NCBI RefSeq assembly: GCF_934636665.1 | Contig: NZ_CAKUAT010000016.1 | Span: 1 to 62,629, forward strand | Reading direction: 5' to 3' | Length of the DNA: 62,629 nt | Source of the DNA: an uncultured Senegalimassilia sp. | GTDB lineage: Bacteria; Actinomycetota; Coriobacteriia; Coriobacteriales; Eggerthellaceae | Shown here: piece after piece, positions 25,541 through 34,752 of the stretch | How positions within the stretch are numbered: position 1 is the first letter of the stretch | How the letters are laid out: each line of letters opens with the position of its first letter | The notes under the pieces: model-generated | Seen by the model: only the letters and a program-made list of their open reading frames with translations | Told to the model about the DNA's origin: nothing | Databases searched by the model: none | Translations under genes and position numbers: made by a program

Positions 25541-26518
25541 ATGACGAAGGCTTTCGTGTTCGCAGGAAACGACACGGTGGGGAATATGGTGGCCGATCGC
25601 CTGTGCGGCGCCGGCTGGCAGCGCGTGGGCGATGCGGGCGCGGCGGATGCCGTCATCACCTACTTCACCGCTCAAAGCGCGCTTGAGGATGCGTATTACG
25701 GCGACAACGGCATCGTGCAGGGTGCGCGCAAGGGCACGCTGCTCATCGATCTGTCGTGCACCACGCCCACCTTCGCCCGCGAGCTCAATGCCATGGCCTG
25801 CGTTGCCGACCTGGTCGCCGTCGAGGCGCCGCTTGTGGTCACCGACGTGGCCGTGCCGGACGCGTTCGCGGCACGCGAGAACCTGGGCTGCTTCGTGGGC
25901 GGCGAGGAGGACTGCGTCGAGGCGGCGCGCGAGGTGCTCGACCTGCTGGTAGCCCACGTCACCGATGCCGGCGGCCCGGGATCGGCCCAGCTTGCCCGCG
26001 CCGCGTATAGCCTGCAGGCGGCGGCGCAGCTGGTCGCCGCCGTGGAGGCGGATGCGCTGTACCACGCGGTGCGCACGTCCTCCGACATGGGCGAGATCGC
26101 CGGCATGCGCGCCGGTGCGATCACGCCGGCCGGCGATGCGCTGCTGGCCGCCGTCACCGACGGCCGCTTCGACGGCACCTACACGGTGGAGATGCTCATG
26201 GGCGAACTGACCGCGGCGCTGACCACCGCCGACGATGCCGACCTTATCCTGCCGCAGGCCGAGGCCGTCCAGCGCTTGTTGGAGCTTCTGGCCATCATCG
26301 GCGGCTCGGACAAGGCCCCCTCGGCGCTGTCGTTGGTATATCGCGAGGAAGACGCATGCGCGAAGGAGGGCCTGGACTGGACCCGCGCCGAGCAAACGTA
26401 CGGCGACCATGGTCACGACCACGACCATGACGAGGACGCCGACTGGGGCGATGACTTCGGCGATGCCGGTATCATGGACGACGACGGCATGACGGGCGCT
26501 TATCCCGGTTTTAACTAG
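25541..26518 (+). CDS. 6-phosphogluconate/hydroxyisobutyrate dehydrogenase-like protein with an acidic His-rich tail
   Basis: The 325-residue protein resembles NAD(P)-dependent beta-hydroxyacid dehydrogenases. It has a Rossmann start (FVFAGNDTVGNMVADRL), a DLSCTTPTFARELNA substrate segment and an all-alpha second domain. The typical nucleotide Gly-rich loop is weakened (GNDTVG). The catalytic Lys position in the GxGxxAK-type helix appears to be Arg (GPGSAQLARAAY). The last 45 residues are unusual: HGHDHDHDEDADWGDDFGD and more acidic sequence, which could bind Ni, Zn or Co. It may be a non-catalytic or altered-specificity member. It lies 3 bp after the second DegV gene. Confidence 0.75.
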   Translation: MTKAFVFAGNDTVGNMVADRLCGAGWQRVGDAGAADAVITYFTAQSALEDAYYGDNGIVQGARKGTLLIDLSCTTPTFARELNAMACVADLVAVEAPLVVTDVAVPDAFAARENLGCFVGGEEDCVEAAREVLDLLVAHVTDAGGPGSAQLARAAYSLQAAAQLVAAVEADALYHAVRTSSDMGEIAGMRAGAITPAGDALLAAVTDGRFDGTYTVEMLMGELTAALTTADDADLILPQAEAVQRLLELLAIIGGSDKAPSALSLVYREEDACAKEGLDWTRAEQTYGDHGHDHDHDEDADWGDDFGDAGIMDDDGMTGAYPGFN

Positions 26519-26857
26519 GCGTCTTGCCCGTAAAGGGCGGTCGAATGATGTATGAGGGCCCGCAAGGCGGCGGCCCGGCTGCTTGGAAGGGCGCAGTTGC
26601 TGATGCGTGCTGCTCGTCCCGGGCCGGGTCGCGCATTGCGGGCCCTTTTTAGCGGTAAGGGCGATTGCGCATTTGCTTGATCTGGGCGGATGCCGTAGCC
26701 GTGCGCCGCAGAGCCGGGTTGCGCGATGCGGGCCCGTTTTGCCGGCTGGGCGGCTGGACGGTCGTTTGGCAGGGCGGGCGCTACGTCGCAGCAGGCGGTG
26801 GCGCGTGCGAACGGTTTCGACGCGCAATCGCGTAGAGAAGCGGGGAAGGGATTTGCT
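26519..26857. other. Intergenic region with terminator and a duplicated terminator-like element
   Basis: This 339-bp gap holds a long hairpin terminator. A 33-bp sequence (GCCGGGT...GGGCCCTTTTT type) occurs at 26623-26655 and again exactly 90 bp later at 26713-26745 with six mismatches. No gene is supported. Confidence 0.7.
26555..26651 (+). terminator. Long-stem terminator after the dehydrogenase-like gene
   Basis: An arm at 26555-26579 (AGGGCCCGCAAGGCG start) pairs imperfectly with 26623-26646 over about 24 positions around a 43-nt loop, and TTTTT follows. Confidence 0.65.
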
Positions 26858-27817
26858 ATGGAGTTCGAAGAAGCGTTAGCTTGCTGCAGGCTGTGCCCGA
26901 GGGCGTGCGGCGTCGACCGCGTTGCCGGCGAGCGCGGCGTGTGCGGGGCGCAAGGGGAGCTGGTAGTGGCCCGTGCGGCATTGCATATGTGGGAGGAGCC
27001 GCCTATCAGCGGCTCTCGCGGCAGCGGCACCGTGTTCTTCTCGAACTGCCCGCTCCGATGCGTGTACTGCCAGAACCAGGTGATCGCCGATGGGCGCGCT
27101 GGCGTGCCCGTTACGGTGGATGATGTGGTGGATATGTGCCTTGACCTGCAGCAACAGGGGGCGTTGAACATCAACTTCGTCACGCCGACGCATTATGCGC
27201 CCCATATCCGGGCTGCCGTAGCCCGTGCCCGTGCCCGTGGCTTGGCCCTGCCCGTGGTGTGGAACACCTCGGGGTACGAGACGGTGCAGGCCGTGCGGGA
27301 CAACGTCGGCACGGTGGACGTGTACCTGACCGATTTCAAGTACTGCTCGAGCAGCCTTGCCCGTCGTTACTCCGCGGCACCCGATTATCCCGAAGTGGCT
27401 CTGACAGCCCTTGAGGAGATGGTGCGTTGCGTGGGCGCCCCCGATGGCGATGAGGTGGACGGACAGCCGCGCCTTACGCGCGGGGTGGTGGTGCGCCACC
27501 TCATGCTGCCCGGTGCCTTGGAGGATTCCAAGCGCGTGGTGCGTACGGTATGGGAGCGTTTCGGAGGCGATGTGCTGTTGTCTCTGATGAACCAGTACAC
27601 GCCGGTGCTGGCCGATGCGGCGCAAGCTGGGGATGCGTGGGCGCAGCGCCAACTTCAGCGTTGTCCTGAGCTGGGTGGACGCGTTTCGGATGGCGAATAC
27701 GAGGAGTTGCTGGACTATGCCGACTCCCTGGGAATCGAGGATTATTTCTGGCAGCAGGGGGGCGCGGCGAAGGACAGCTTCATACCCGCATTCGATTTGA
27801 CCGGGGTGCCGCGATAA
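26858..27817 (+). CDS. PflX-like radical SAM protein (COG1313 type)
   Basis: The 319-residue protein has a Cys-rich N-terminus (C9, C10, C13, C17, C29), then a radical SAM cluster motif CPLRCVYCQNQ (C64, C68, C71). NINFVTPTHYAPHI, the VWNTSGYE strand and VDVYLTDFKY follow. This order matches the PflX family of pyruvate formate-lyase-activating-enzyme-like proteins, whose substrate is not established. GGGGAAGGG precedes ATG 26858. The open frame upstream of that ATG is Arg/Ala-rich and not family-like. It lies just before the promoter of the radical SAM/DUF4130 pair but is not in the same operon. Confidence 0.88.
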   Translation: MEFEEALACCRLCPRACGVDRVAGERGVCGAQGELVVARAALHMWEEPPISGSRGSGTVFFSNCPLRCVYCQNQVIADGRAGVPVTVDDVVDMCLDLQQQGALNINFVTPTHYAPHIRAAVARARARGLALPVVWNTSGYETVQAVRDNVGTVDVYLTDFKYCSSSLARRYSAAPDYPEVALTALEEMVRCVGAPDGDEVDGQPRLTRGVVVRHLMLPGALEDSKRVVRTVWERFGGDVLLSLMNQYTPVLADAAQAGDAWAQRQLQRCPELGGRVSDGEYEELLDYADSLGIEDYFWQQGGAAKDSFIPAFDLTGVPR

Positions 27818-27833
27818 TATCGCACAAACGTTC

Positions 27834-27862
27834 TTGACCACGAACAAGCGTACGAGTATAGT
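27834..27862 (+). promoter_or_regulatory. Strong promoter with an embedded LexA-like box
   Basis: TTGACC (-35, 27834-27839), a 17-bp spacer and TATAGT (-10, 27857-27862) read into the radical SAM/DUF4130 operon. The spacer contains CGAACAAGCGTACG (27841-27854), which differs at one defined position from the Gram-positive/actinobacterial SOS pattern CGAAC-N4-GTTCG. A bound repressor would sit between the two promoter hexamers. Confidence 0.65.
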
Positions 27863-27905
27863 ATGAGCCTACTACACGTACGGATGTTTGTGGAAGGGGT
27901 TGTCC

Positions 27906-29378
27906 ATGGATGTGCAGGAGAAGCTGGAGATCCTCGCCGATGCGGCGAAATACGATGTCGCCTGCACGTCATCGGGGTTGCAGCGCAGGTCGAAGGCCGG
28001 CTATGTCGGCAACGCCCTGGGCGCTGGATGCTGCCACAGCTTCACGCCCGATGGTCGCTGCATATCGCTGCTCAAGGTGCTCATGACCAATGTATGCGTG
28101 TACGATTGCGCGTATTGCGTCAACCGTTGCAGCAACGAGGTGCCTCGCGCCGCGTTCACGCCCGAAGAGCTGGCCGATCTCACCATGGCGTTTTACCGTC
28201 GTAACTATATCGAAGGGCTGTTCCTCAGCTCAGGTGTCATCGGGTCGCCCGACCATACCACCGAGCTCATGATACGCACGTTGCAGCTGCTACGCGATCA
28301 CCATCGATTTCGCGGATATATCCACGCAAAGGCCGTGCCGGGAACCTCGCCGGAGCTCATCGACAGGCTTGGGCATCTTGCGGACCGTATGAGCGTGAAC
28401 CTCGAGCTGCCCAGTCAGACAAGCTTGGGCTTGCTGTGCCCCCAGAAAACCAAACAGCGCATCATAGCTCCTATGCGTCAAATCCGAGACAACATGGCGC
28501 AGGACCGGGAGTCGCGCGGGATGTCGCGTCGAAGCACAACGTATCTGCCTTCCACTCGCCCGAAGGAGCGGGGGCGTGCGTTCGTGCCGGCAGGGCAGTC
28601 CACGCAGATGATCATAGGGGCCACGCCAGAAACCGATTTCCAGATTCTCAACCTGTCGCAGGCGCTCTATAAAACGCTGCAGCTCAAGCGTGTGTTCTTC
28701 AGCGCCTATCTGCCGGTAAGCTCCGATGAGCGTCTGCCGCAGAACACGGCAGTGCAATTGAACCGTGAGCACAGGCTGTATCAGGCCGATTGGCTGCTGC
28801 GCTATTACAAATTCGACGTATCGGAAATCATCAGCGCCGACGCGCCGAACTTGGAGATGGACGTTGACCCGAAAGCTGCATGGGCGGTGAATCATCTGGA
28901 TCTTTTTCCGGTGGAAGTGAACACCGCGCCGTTGGAAGTGCTGCTACGCGTGCCGGGGATAGGTCCACGCGGGGCTCGTTTGATCATACGCGCTCGACGC
29001 ACCTCGTGCTTGCGGGAAGGGGAGCTTCGCAAGCTGGGAATCGCGTTCAAGCGGGCGCGTTACTTCATCACCTGCAACGGGAAGTACCAAGGCAACGGGG
29101 TGGAGTTCAGCCCCGAGGCGTTGCGGGCGCAGTTGGCAAGCCCTATAGACGGCGGTCGGCATGGTGCTCGCTCAGGGAAGGTGTTGCCCGGTCAGCTTAG
29201 CTTGTTCGGGTCCGAGGTTGGGCGTGCAGCCATAGGAGCAGGGGATAAGGCGGCCATGCTGGGCGGCAGCGCGAGTGGAACGCAGCAGCTGCAGGCGCCG
29301 GCGGTTCAGGAAGGCGTGGCCGATGGGGTCTTCGGTTGGCAGCATGCATTGCAGGGCCGGCAGAAGGTGCCCGCATGA
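27906..29378 (+). CDS. Putative DNA modification/repair radical SAM protein
   Basis: The 490-residue protein belongs to the radical SAM family annotated as putative DNA modification/repair (TIGR03916-like). It opens MDVQEKLEILADAAKYD, has GCCHSFTPDGRCISLLK and then the cluster motif CVYDCAYC (C64, C68, C71). A helix-hairpin-helix-like DNA-binding segment, LLRVPGIGPRGARLIIRAR, lies near residues 345-365. The tail of about 70 residues after GQLSLFGS is low-complexity. It overlaps the next gene by 4 bp (ATGA); that partner is the family's usual companion. Biochemical function is unknown. Confidence 0.9.
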   Translation: MDVQEKLEILADAAKYDVACTSSGLQRRSKAGYVGNALGAGCCHSFTPDGRCISLLKVLMTNVCVYDCAYCVNRCSNEVPRAAFTPEELADLTMAFYRRNYIEGLFLSSGVIGSPDHTTELMIRTLQLLRDHHRFRGYIHAKAVPGTSPELIDRLGHLADRMSVNLELPSQTSLGLLCPQKTKQRIIAPMRQIRDNMAQDRESRGMSRRSTTYLPSTRPKERGRAFVPAGQSTQMIIGATPETDFQILNLSQALYKTLQLKRVFFSAYLPVSSDERLPQNTAVQLNREHRLYQADWLLRYYKFDVSEIISADAPNLEMDVDPKAAWAVNHLDLFPVEVNTAPLEVLLRVPGIGPRGARLIIRARRTSCLREGELRKLGIAFKRARYFITCNGKYQGNGVEFSPEALRAQLASPIDGGRHGARSGKVLPGQLSLFGSEVGRAAIGAGDKAAMLGGSASGTQQLQAPAVQEGVADGVFGWQHALQGRQKVPA

Positions 29379-30292
29379 GCTTGGATGTCGGCAGGGAGCC
29401 GCTGAACAACGTGGCGTATGTGCACGATGGTACTACCGAAGGGCTGCTAACGGCGATATTCCAGGCATATGCGTTGCATGAGCAGCCTGAAGACTTTTCG
29501 ACCGAGACCGCGTTGCAGCCTCGGTTAGGGCAAAGCGTGCACTATATCGAAACCGATGCGGCGTTGGCCTCGCGCGTGAAGGCGGGGATCGTGCGAAAAG
29601 CAGGGCGGGATGCCTGGGATGCGGTGTTGCACGCGTCGCTGTCGGATGACCCTTCCGCCGGCGTTGCGGTATATCGGTTCGTCCGGCATGTCATGGCGCG
29701 GCCTGCTGCCGCGAACAGCGGTTTGATTCGCAACTTGACCCATCCCGTCGCCGGCCCCGTTGCCCGTCTTGACCGTTCGGTGATGAACGAGCGGCATTTG
29801 ATGATGCAGTTCCTGCGTTTCGAGCACTTTGAAAACGGCATATGGTTTGCAAAGTGCAACCCCAAGGCAAATGTGGTGCCGTTGCTCATGGACTGGTTTG
29901 CAGGTCGGTTCAACACCGAGCGTTTCGTCGTATACGACGAGGTTCATCAGGTCGCGGGCATCTACGATGGCGCAGGCTGGTATTTGGCGCAAACCGATGA
30001 GGTACATCTGCCCGAACATGCCTCCGATGAAGCCGCTATGCAAGCGGCATGGAGGGGGTTCTACGATGCCATGTCCATATCGGCTCGTTATCACCCTGAG
30101 CTTCGAAGGCAGTTCATGCCGAAGCGGTTATGGCGCAACATCGTGGAGGTGCGTGATGAGCTGTCGGACGGCAGTGGGAAGAGCGCTTTACCCGAGGCAG
30201 CTATGTCCTCAGGTCGACGGCAGGAAAACCGCGATTGCATGCGCGGGCGATGCGCTTCTGTTGCTGCGCTGCCCCTGGATAAGCGGCTGTAA
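29375..30292 (+). CDS. DUF4130 (SAM_7_link) partner of the radical SAM DNA protein
   Basis: The 305-residue protein starts with VAYVHDGTTEGLLTAIFQAY, the N-terminal signature of the TIGR03915/DUF4130 family that co-occurs with TIGR03916 radical SAM proteins. Other family elements are GLIRNLTHPVAGPVARLDRSV, ERHLMMQFLRFEHF and the C-terminal NPKANVVPLLMDWFAGRF and RRQFMPKRLWRN. Some relatives are fused to uracil-DNA glycosylase domains, which supports a DNA-repair context; no such domain is fused here. The last 45 residues after RRQFMPKRLW appear unconserved. Translation is coupled to the upstream gene by a 4-bp overlap. Confidence 0.88.
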   Translation: MSLDVGREPLNNVAYVHDGTTEGLLTAIFQAYALHEQPEDFSTETALQPRLGQSVHYIETDAALASRVKAGIVRKAGRDAWDAVLHASLSDDPSAGVAVYRFVRHVMARPAAANSGLIRNLTHPVAGPVARLDRSVMNERHLMMQFLRFEHFENGIWFAKCNPKANVVPLLMDWFAGRFNTERFVVYDEVHQVAGIYDGAGWYLAQTDEVHLPEHASDEAAMQAAWRGFYDAMSISARYHPELRRQFMPKRLWRNIVEVRDELSDGSGKSALPEAAMSSGRRQENRDCMRGRCASVAALPLDKRL

Positions 30293-30386
30293 AAACGCGA
30301 GCGCGCATGGGCGATCTTTTGTTGCCGCAATATCTTCGGGAAGGCAGGTGGGAACGCGTCGGTTGGAAGGGGCGTTGCGTTTGGGG

Positions 30387-30420
30387 TGCCGCCGATGCCT
30401 GCTGGCAAGCATCGGCGGCA
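30387..30420. terminator. Hairpin between convergent genes
   Basis: A perfect 12-bp stem (30387-30398 with 30409-30420) with a 10-nt loop lies between the DUF4130 gene and the converging membrane-protein gene. T runs are weak on both sides. Confidence 0.65.
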
Positions 30421-30429
30421 TGGCTTTAC

Positions 30430-31671
30430 CTACAACGTACGAGCTGCGTTGTCCGGATCGATCGACATGCTTTGGAAGCGTTGCTCCATGTATTGGTTGT
30501 CGAAGTGGTCGTCGATGAAGCGGGAGATGGCGTTGTCGGGGGCTACACCGGCTTCGCGCTGGTACCAGCGGTCAAGCGACATCAACGTCATTCCGCAGTC
30601 CACTATCATCAAGGCGGCGCATACGGTGGTTAGGGAGTAGCGCCAGTTCCAGGGGATGCGGTTGACCAGTTGCAACATCCAGGGAAGGCATAGTTTCACC
30701 CAGAACAGGCCCAGCACGCCCCACATGGCCATGAACATGCCGTTGGTACGGCCGTCGATGGAAAGGAACGTTCCGGTGTAGTCCCAGGCAACGATGCCGA
30801 AGGCGAACTGCATGAACCAGCTGACCGCATATTCGAACGCACCGCCGATCACCGCGCTTACCAGGAAGATCACGGGGAAAGGCGCTTTATGGAAGCGGTT
30901 GAGCGCCATGGTCATCAGCATCGCGCCAACGCCGTAGATGGGGCTAAAAGGCCCGAACAGCAATCCAGCCCGGTCTTCGTAAACGCCGGGGTCCACCACC
31001 AGCACGTGATAGACGGTCTCGATGACAAGGCCAAGCACGCTGCATACCACGAATATCCAGAACAGATTGAAGAAGTTCAGGGTGATGTAGCCGCGACCGG
31101 TGGGATCAAGGCCGAGCGTGCCGTCTTCCGCTTGCTCCCTGGTTTCCATGTCGCGCAGCTTGCGGCGAAGCTCGCGCTCGCCGGCGAGCGCCGGGTCAAG
31201 GTAGGACTGCATGACGATCAGGAACACCGCCACCACGGCATGGGGGATCACGTTGGCTCCCAGGCCGTTGAGCATGATGGAGCAGATGATGATGGCGGCC
31301 AAGATGAATATCATGGCCTCGGTGCCTCGTGCGGCATGTTTGCGTTTGTTTCGCAGCAAGCGGATGCCGAAGATGGCGAACATGGAGGCCAGTGCCGTGT
31401 ACAGCACCGATTCCACCACATAGATGACCACGGTGGCGGTGGAGGCTTCGATGTCAAGGTTGCCGGAGGTGAATGCCAGCACCATGGTGACGATGGTGAT
31501 CGTCAAAAGCACCGCGGTAGCTCCGCCTGCCACAAGGCACAACACGCCGAATACCTTCACCGCCAAGGGAAGGCGTTTGCGATCGATGGCGTCTCGGTCG
31601 GCTCGGAATCGTTTCCTTACCCTGGGGGAGGACGTTGTGTTAGGGGAAGATTGTCGTTCGTCGTTAGTCAT
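30430..31671 (-). CDS. Putative ABC-transporter type IV (CmpB-like) membrane protein
   Basis: The 413-residue integral membrane protein has a charged cytosolic N-terminus and three or more hydrophobic segments (LCLVAGGATAVLLTITIVTMVLAF and others). Its second half matches the CmpB-type permease domain: NFFNLFWIFVVCSVLGLVIETVYH, then RAGLLFGPFSPIYGVGA, and FEYAVSWFMQ with a WDYTG motif. Family function is poorly defined, and no ATPase or substrate protein is adjacent. Its ATG at 31671 is followed upstream by a long A+T-richer spacer. Full length appears intact. Confidence 0.82.
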   Translation of the reverse strand: MTNDERQSSPNTTSSPRVRKRFRADRDAIDRKRLPLAVKVFGVLCLVAGGATAVLLTITIVTMVLAFTSGNLDIEASTATVVIYVVESVLYTALASMFAIFGIRLLRNKRKHAARGTEAMIFILAAIIICSIMLNGLGANVIPHAVVAVFLIVMQSYLDPALAGERELRRKLRDMETREQAEDGTLGLDPTGRGYITLNFFNLFWIFVVCSVLGLVIETVYHVLVVDPGVYEDRAGLLFGPFSPIYGVGAMLMTMALNRFHKAPFPVIFLVSAVIGGAFEYAVSWFMQFAFGIVAWDYTGTFLSIDGRTNGMFMAMWGVLGLFWVKLCLPWMLQLVNRIPWNWRYSLTTVCAALMIVDCGMTLMSLDRWYQREAGVAPDNAISRFIDDHFDNQYMEQRFQSMSIDPDNAARTL

Positions 31672-32014
31672 AACACTCCAAATGAGATATCGCGTTCGTA
31701 GGATAGCGGGTTCTTACCGCGAACCAGTATAACCAGATACTGGCGGCAGTTCGACAAGAGCGGTTTACGGTTCGGTTGCGATGCGCAAAACAAGAGCATC
31801 CGTGCATTAATTTGCATTAAGAATGATAAACGAAAGCGATGGCTTAAGCGAAACACGCAAGAACCTATGGGGGGGAGGTCCCATATGCCTTCAGCCGTAT
31901 TCGGGTGCGTAACGTGCTCGGCTGTATTTTGGTGTTGATGGTTGTACCTTTTATGGGATGAGCTTTGAGAATCCGGGTTGTTGTCGTACAATGGCTCGAC
32001 ATGCACTTTCGTGT
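31672..32014. other. Intergenic region before tRNA-Thr
   Basis: No protein gene is supported in this 343-bp A+T-richer stretch. It contains the tRNA promoter and must include the divergent promoter of the CmpB-like gene. Confidence 0.55.
31965..31992 (+). promoter_or_regulatory. Promoter of tRNA-Thr
   Basis: TTGAGA (31965-31970), a 16-bp spacer and TACAAT (31987-31992) lie about 22 bp before the tRNA 5' end. Confidence 0.65.
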
Positions 32015-32089
32015 GCCGGCATGACGCAATGGTAGCGTAGCAGTTTTGTAAACTGCCTGTTGCAGGTTCGAGTCCTGTTGCCGGCTCCA
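32015..32089 (+). tRNA. tRNA-Thr (anticodon TGT)
   Basis: The 75-nt sequence has a 7-bp acceptor stem (GCCGGCA with TGCCGGC), an anticodon stem GCAGT/ACTGC with loop TTTGTAA, and a TTCGAGT T-arm. The CCA end is encoded. It reads ACA codons and, by wobble, other Thr codons. Confidence 0.96.
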
Positions 32090-32099
32090 TCGTTACGTC

Positions 32100-32131
32100 A
32101 AGGCCATCGCTTTCCTGCGGTGGCCTTTTTG
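32100..32131 (+). terminator. Terminator after tRNA-Thr
   Basis: An 11-bp stem with one G-T pair (32100-32110 with 32117-32127) is followed by TTTTTG. Confidence 0.88.
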
Positions 32132-32190
32132 TTACACGTTGTTCGGGTTCTTGGTCTGTATTGACGCGGCGTCGGTTGGAGGGAAGCGGA

Positions 32191-34571
32191 ATGAACGAGG
32201 CTGCTGGGATAGAGGCTTCGCTTGGTCTCGCATCCGAGGAGGCGCAGGCGCGCATCGCCGCGGGCGAGGCCAATGTCGATGCGGGCGTGAAAACGCGATC
32301 GGTCGGGCAGATCGTCCATGACAACGTATGCACGCTGTTCAATCTGGTGAACGCTGTCTTGGCCCTTATCGTGCTGTTCACGGGGTCGTACAAGAACATG
32401 TTGTTCATGGTGGTCATCGTATGCAACACCGTTATCGGCATCGTTCAGGAGATCCGTTCGAAGCGCATCACCGACAGGCTGTCGATCATAGCCGGCTCGA
32501 AAGCGCATGCGTTGCGCGATGGCATGGAAGCAGAGCTGCCGCTCGATGAGCTGGTGCGCGATGATGTTGTGGTATTGCGTCGCGGGGATCAAGTCCCTGC
32601 GGATGCGCAGGTCGTGAGCGGCGAATGCCGGGTCAACGAAAGCCTGCTTACCGGTGAGGCCGATCTTATCCGCAAACAGCCTGGAGATGCGCTCATGAGC
32701 GGATCGTTCGTCAATTCCGGCACGGTGTACGCGCGCGTGGTCCACGTTGGCGCTGAGAACTATGCGGCGAAGATTTCCGCTGAGGCAAAGGAGCGCAAGG
32801 CCGTGCGCTCGGAGATCATGCGCTGCCTCAACGACATCATCAAATTCGTCAGCTGCATCATGTTCCCGTTGGGAGCGTTGCTGTTCGCGCGGGATTATCT
32901 ATCGGGCAACTCGGAGCTGAACAGCGCCATCCTATCAACGGTGTCTGCGCTGGTGGGCATGATTCCTGAGGGGTTGATCCTTCTCACGTCAACGGTTCTA
33001 GCCGTGGCCGTCGTGCGGTTGTCGAAAAGCCAGGTGCTCGTGCAGCAACTGTACTGTATTGAAACGCTGGCGCGCGTGGATGTGCTCTGCCTGGACAAAA
33101 CGGGCACCATCACCACTGGCGACATGGAGGTTGCCTGGGTGCGGCCTGTAGAGGGCGAAGCCGCCCAGGATGCGCCCGATGCGCTTGATCGGGAAGCGCG
33201 CCGCGCGTTGCGCGCCATCGCCTGCGCCGACGATGACCTCAACGAGACATCTCGAGCGATAGCCGCATATTTCAAGGATGCAGAAGGCCGTCCCGAAACG
33301 TGTTCGCGCATGATTCCTTTCAGCTCGGACAAGAAATGGTCGGGCGCTCAGCTTTCGGATGGGTCGTGCTATGTCATGGGCGCTGCGCAGTTCGTGCTCG
33401 GCGACGCTTATGAGCGCGTCAGACTGCAGGTCGAACGGCTTGCGGCCGAAGCGCGCCTGCTGCTCATCGCTCGCGTGGAAGGATTCGATGAGTTCGGGAA
33501 CATTCGGGGAGATCTTCGGCCGCTCGGGTTTGTGGGCATTCGGGATCAGATCCGCCCAACGGCGGCGGAAACCATCGCCTACTTCAAAGACCAGGGCGTG
33601 CGCGTGCTTGTGATCAGCGGCGATGATCCGCGCACCGTTTCCGGCATCGCCGAAAAGGTGGGGGTGGAAGGCTCCGATCGTTTTGTGGACGCCTCCACGT
33701 TGAAAACCGAATCCGATGTGGAACGCGCGCTAGCGTGCGACAGCGTGTTCGGCCGCGTGAAGCCTGAGCAGAAAAAGCAGTTCGTCTTGGCGCTCCAAAA
33801 GGCCGGCCACACCGTTGCCATGACCGGCGATGGCGTGAACGACACGCTGGCGCTCAAGGCTGCGGATTGCAGCGTCGCCATGGCGGCAGGCTCGGATGCC
33901 GCGCGCAACGTGGCGCAGCTGGTGCTCGTCGACAACGACTTCGCCAGCATGCCGAAGGTGGTGGCCGAAGGGCGTCGATCCATCAACAACTTGCAGCGTT
34001 CCGCATCGTTGTTCTTGGTGAAACGCTGTCGTCCATCGCTTCCGCCCTGCTGTTCATCGCTGCGCCGTGGCAATATCCCTTCCAACCTATCCAGATGACG
34101 CTCATCAGCGCATTTACCATCGGCATACCGTCGTTCGTGCTTGCACCCGAACCGAACCGAGAGCGCATCCGGGGTCGTTTCCTGGACAACGTCATCGTCA
34201 AGTCGATTCCCGGCGCTGTATGCTCGGTGTGCTGCATCCTTGCGGCGAACGTGGTGGGCTATTGCCTCATGGGCCTTGACTACGAGCAGGTGTCCACGTT
34301 GTGCGTGCTGCTGACGTCCTGGATCGGATGCAACCTGGTGATCCGCCTATCCATACCGTTCACGGCTATCCGCACGGCGCTGCTTGTCGTGGTGATCGGC
34401 GGCACCGCTGGCGCGTGCCTGCTCATGCCCGGCGTGTTCTGCATTGCACCGTTCACACCGGGCATGTGGGTGTTTCACGGCATCGCCGCGGCGTTATCCG
34501 CCGTGGCGTTCCACGCGCTCTACCTCAAGCTGGATGCGCTTCATGCGGCGCGTATCTGTGAATCTGAATAG
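32191..34571 (+). pseudogene. CtpE-like P-type cation ATPase, interrupted by a one-base frameshift
   Basis: The reading frame has a full set of P-type ATPase elements: an actuator TGEA loop (LLTGEADL near residue 153), MIPEGLI in the membrane domain (258-263), the phosphorylation motif DKTGT (302-306), a nucleotide domain and MTGDGVNDTLALK. It resembles CtpE-like transporters. After SASLFLVK the frame runs into unrelated Arg/Pro/Cys-rich sequence and stops at 34098. The expected continuation (TLSSIASALLFIAAP and several more membrane segments) is in the next frame up to 34571. One A is missing from GTGAAACG at 34021-34023. This could be a real mutation or a homopolymer sequencing error. The start is ATG 32191 with GGAGGGA upstream. 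Confidence 0.88.
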
Positions 34572-34752
34572 GGTCTCCATTTCAGCGGGGGAACGGATGG
34601 CGACCTGCGCCGCTGATTCGCCCCGACGGGGGGGAGGATGGAGGCCTGTCTCCTCGCGAGGGCGACGGGCGGCAGCCTGCGTCCCATCGGGGGCAAGGGC
34701 GGTAAACCGCTCGTTAGCTCCTATGCCCCCGCGTACGGTGCGGCTTCCGGCG

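Noticed and set aside
34015..34030. Programmed ribosomal frameshift in the P-type ATPase
   Set aside because: GGTGAAACG is not a canonical slippery site, and no downstream pseudoknot or upstream Shine-Dalgarno stimulator is evident. Mutation or sequence error is simpler.
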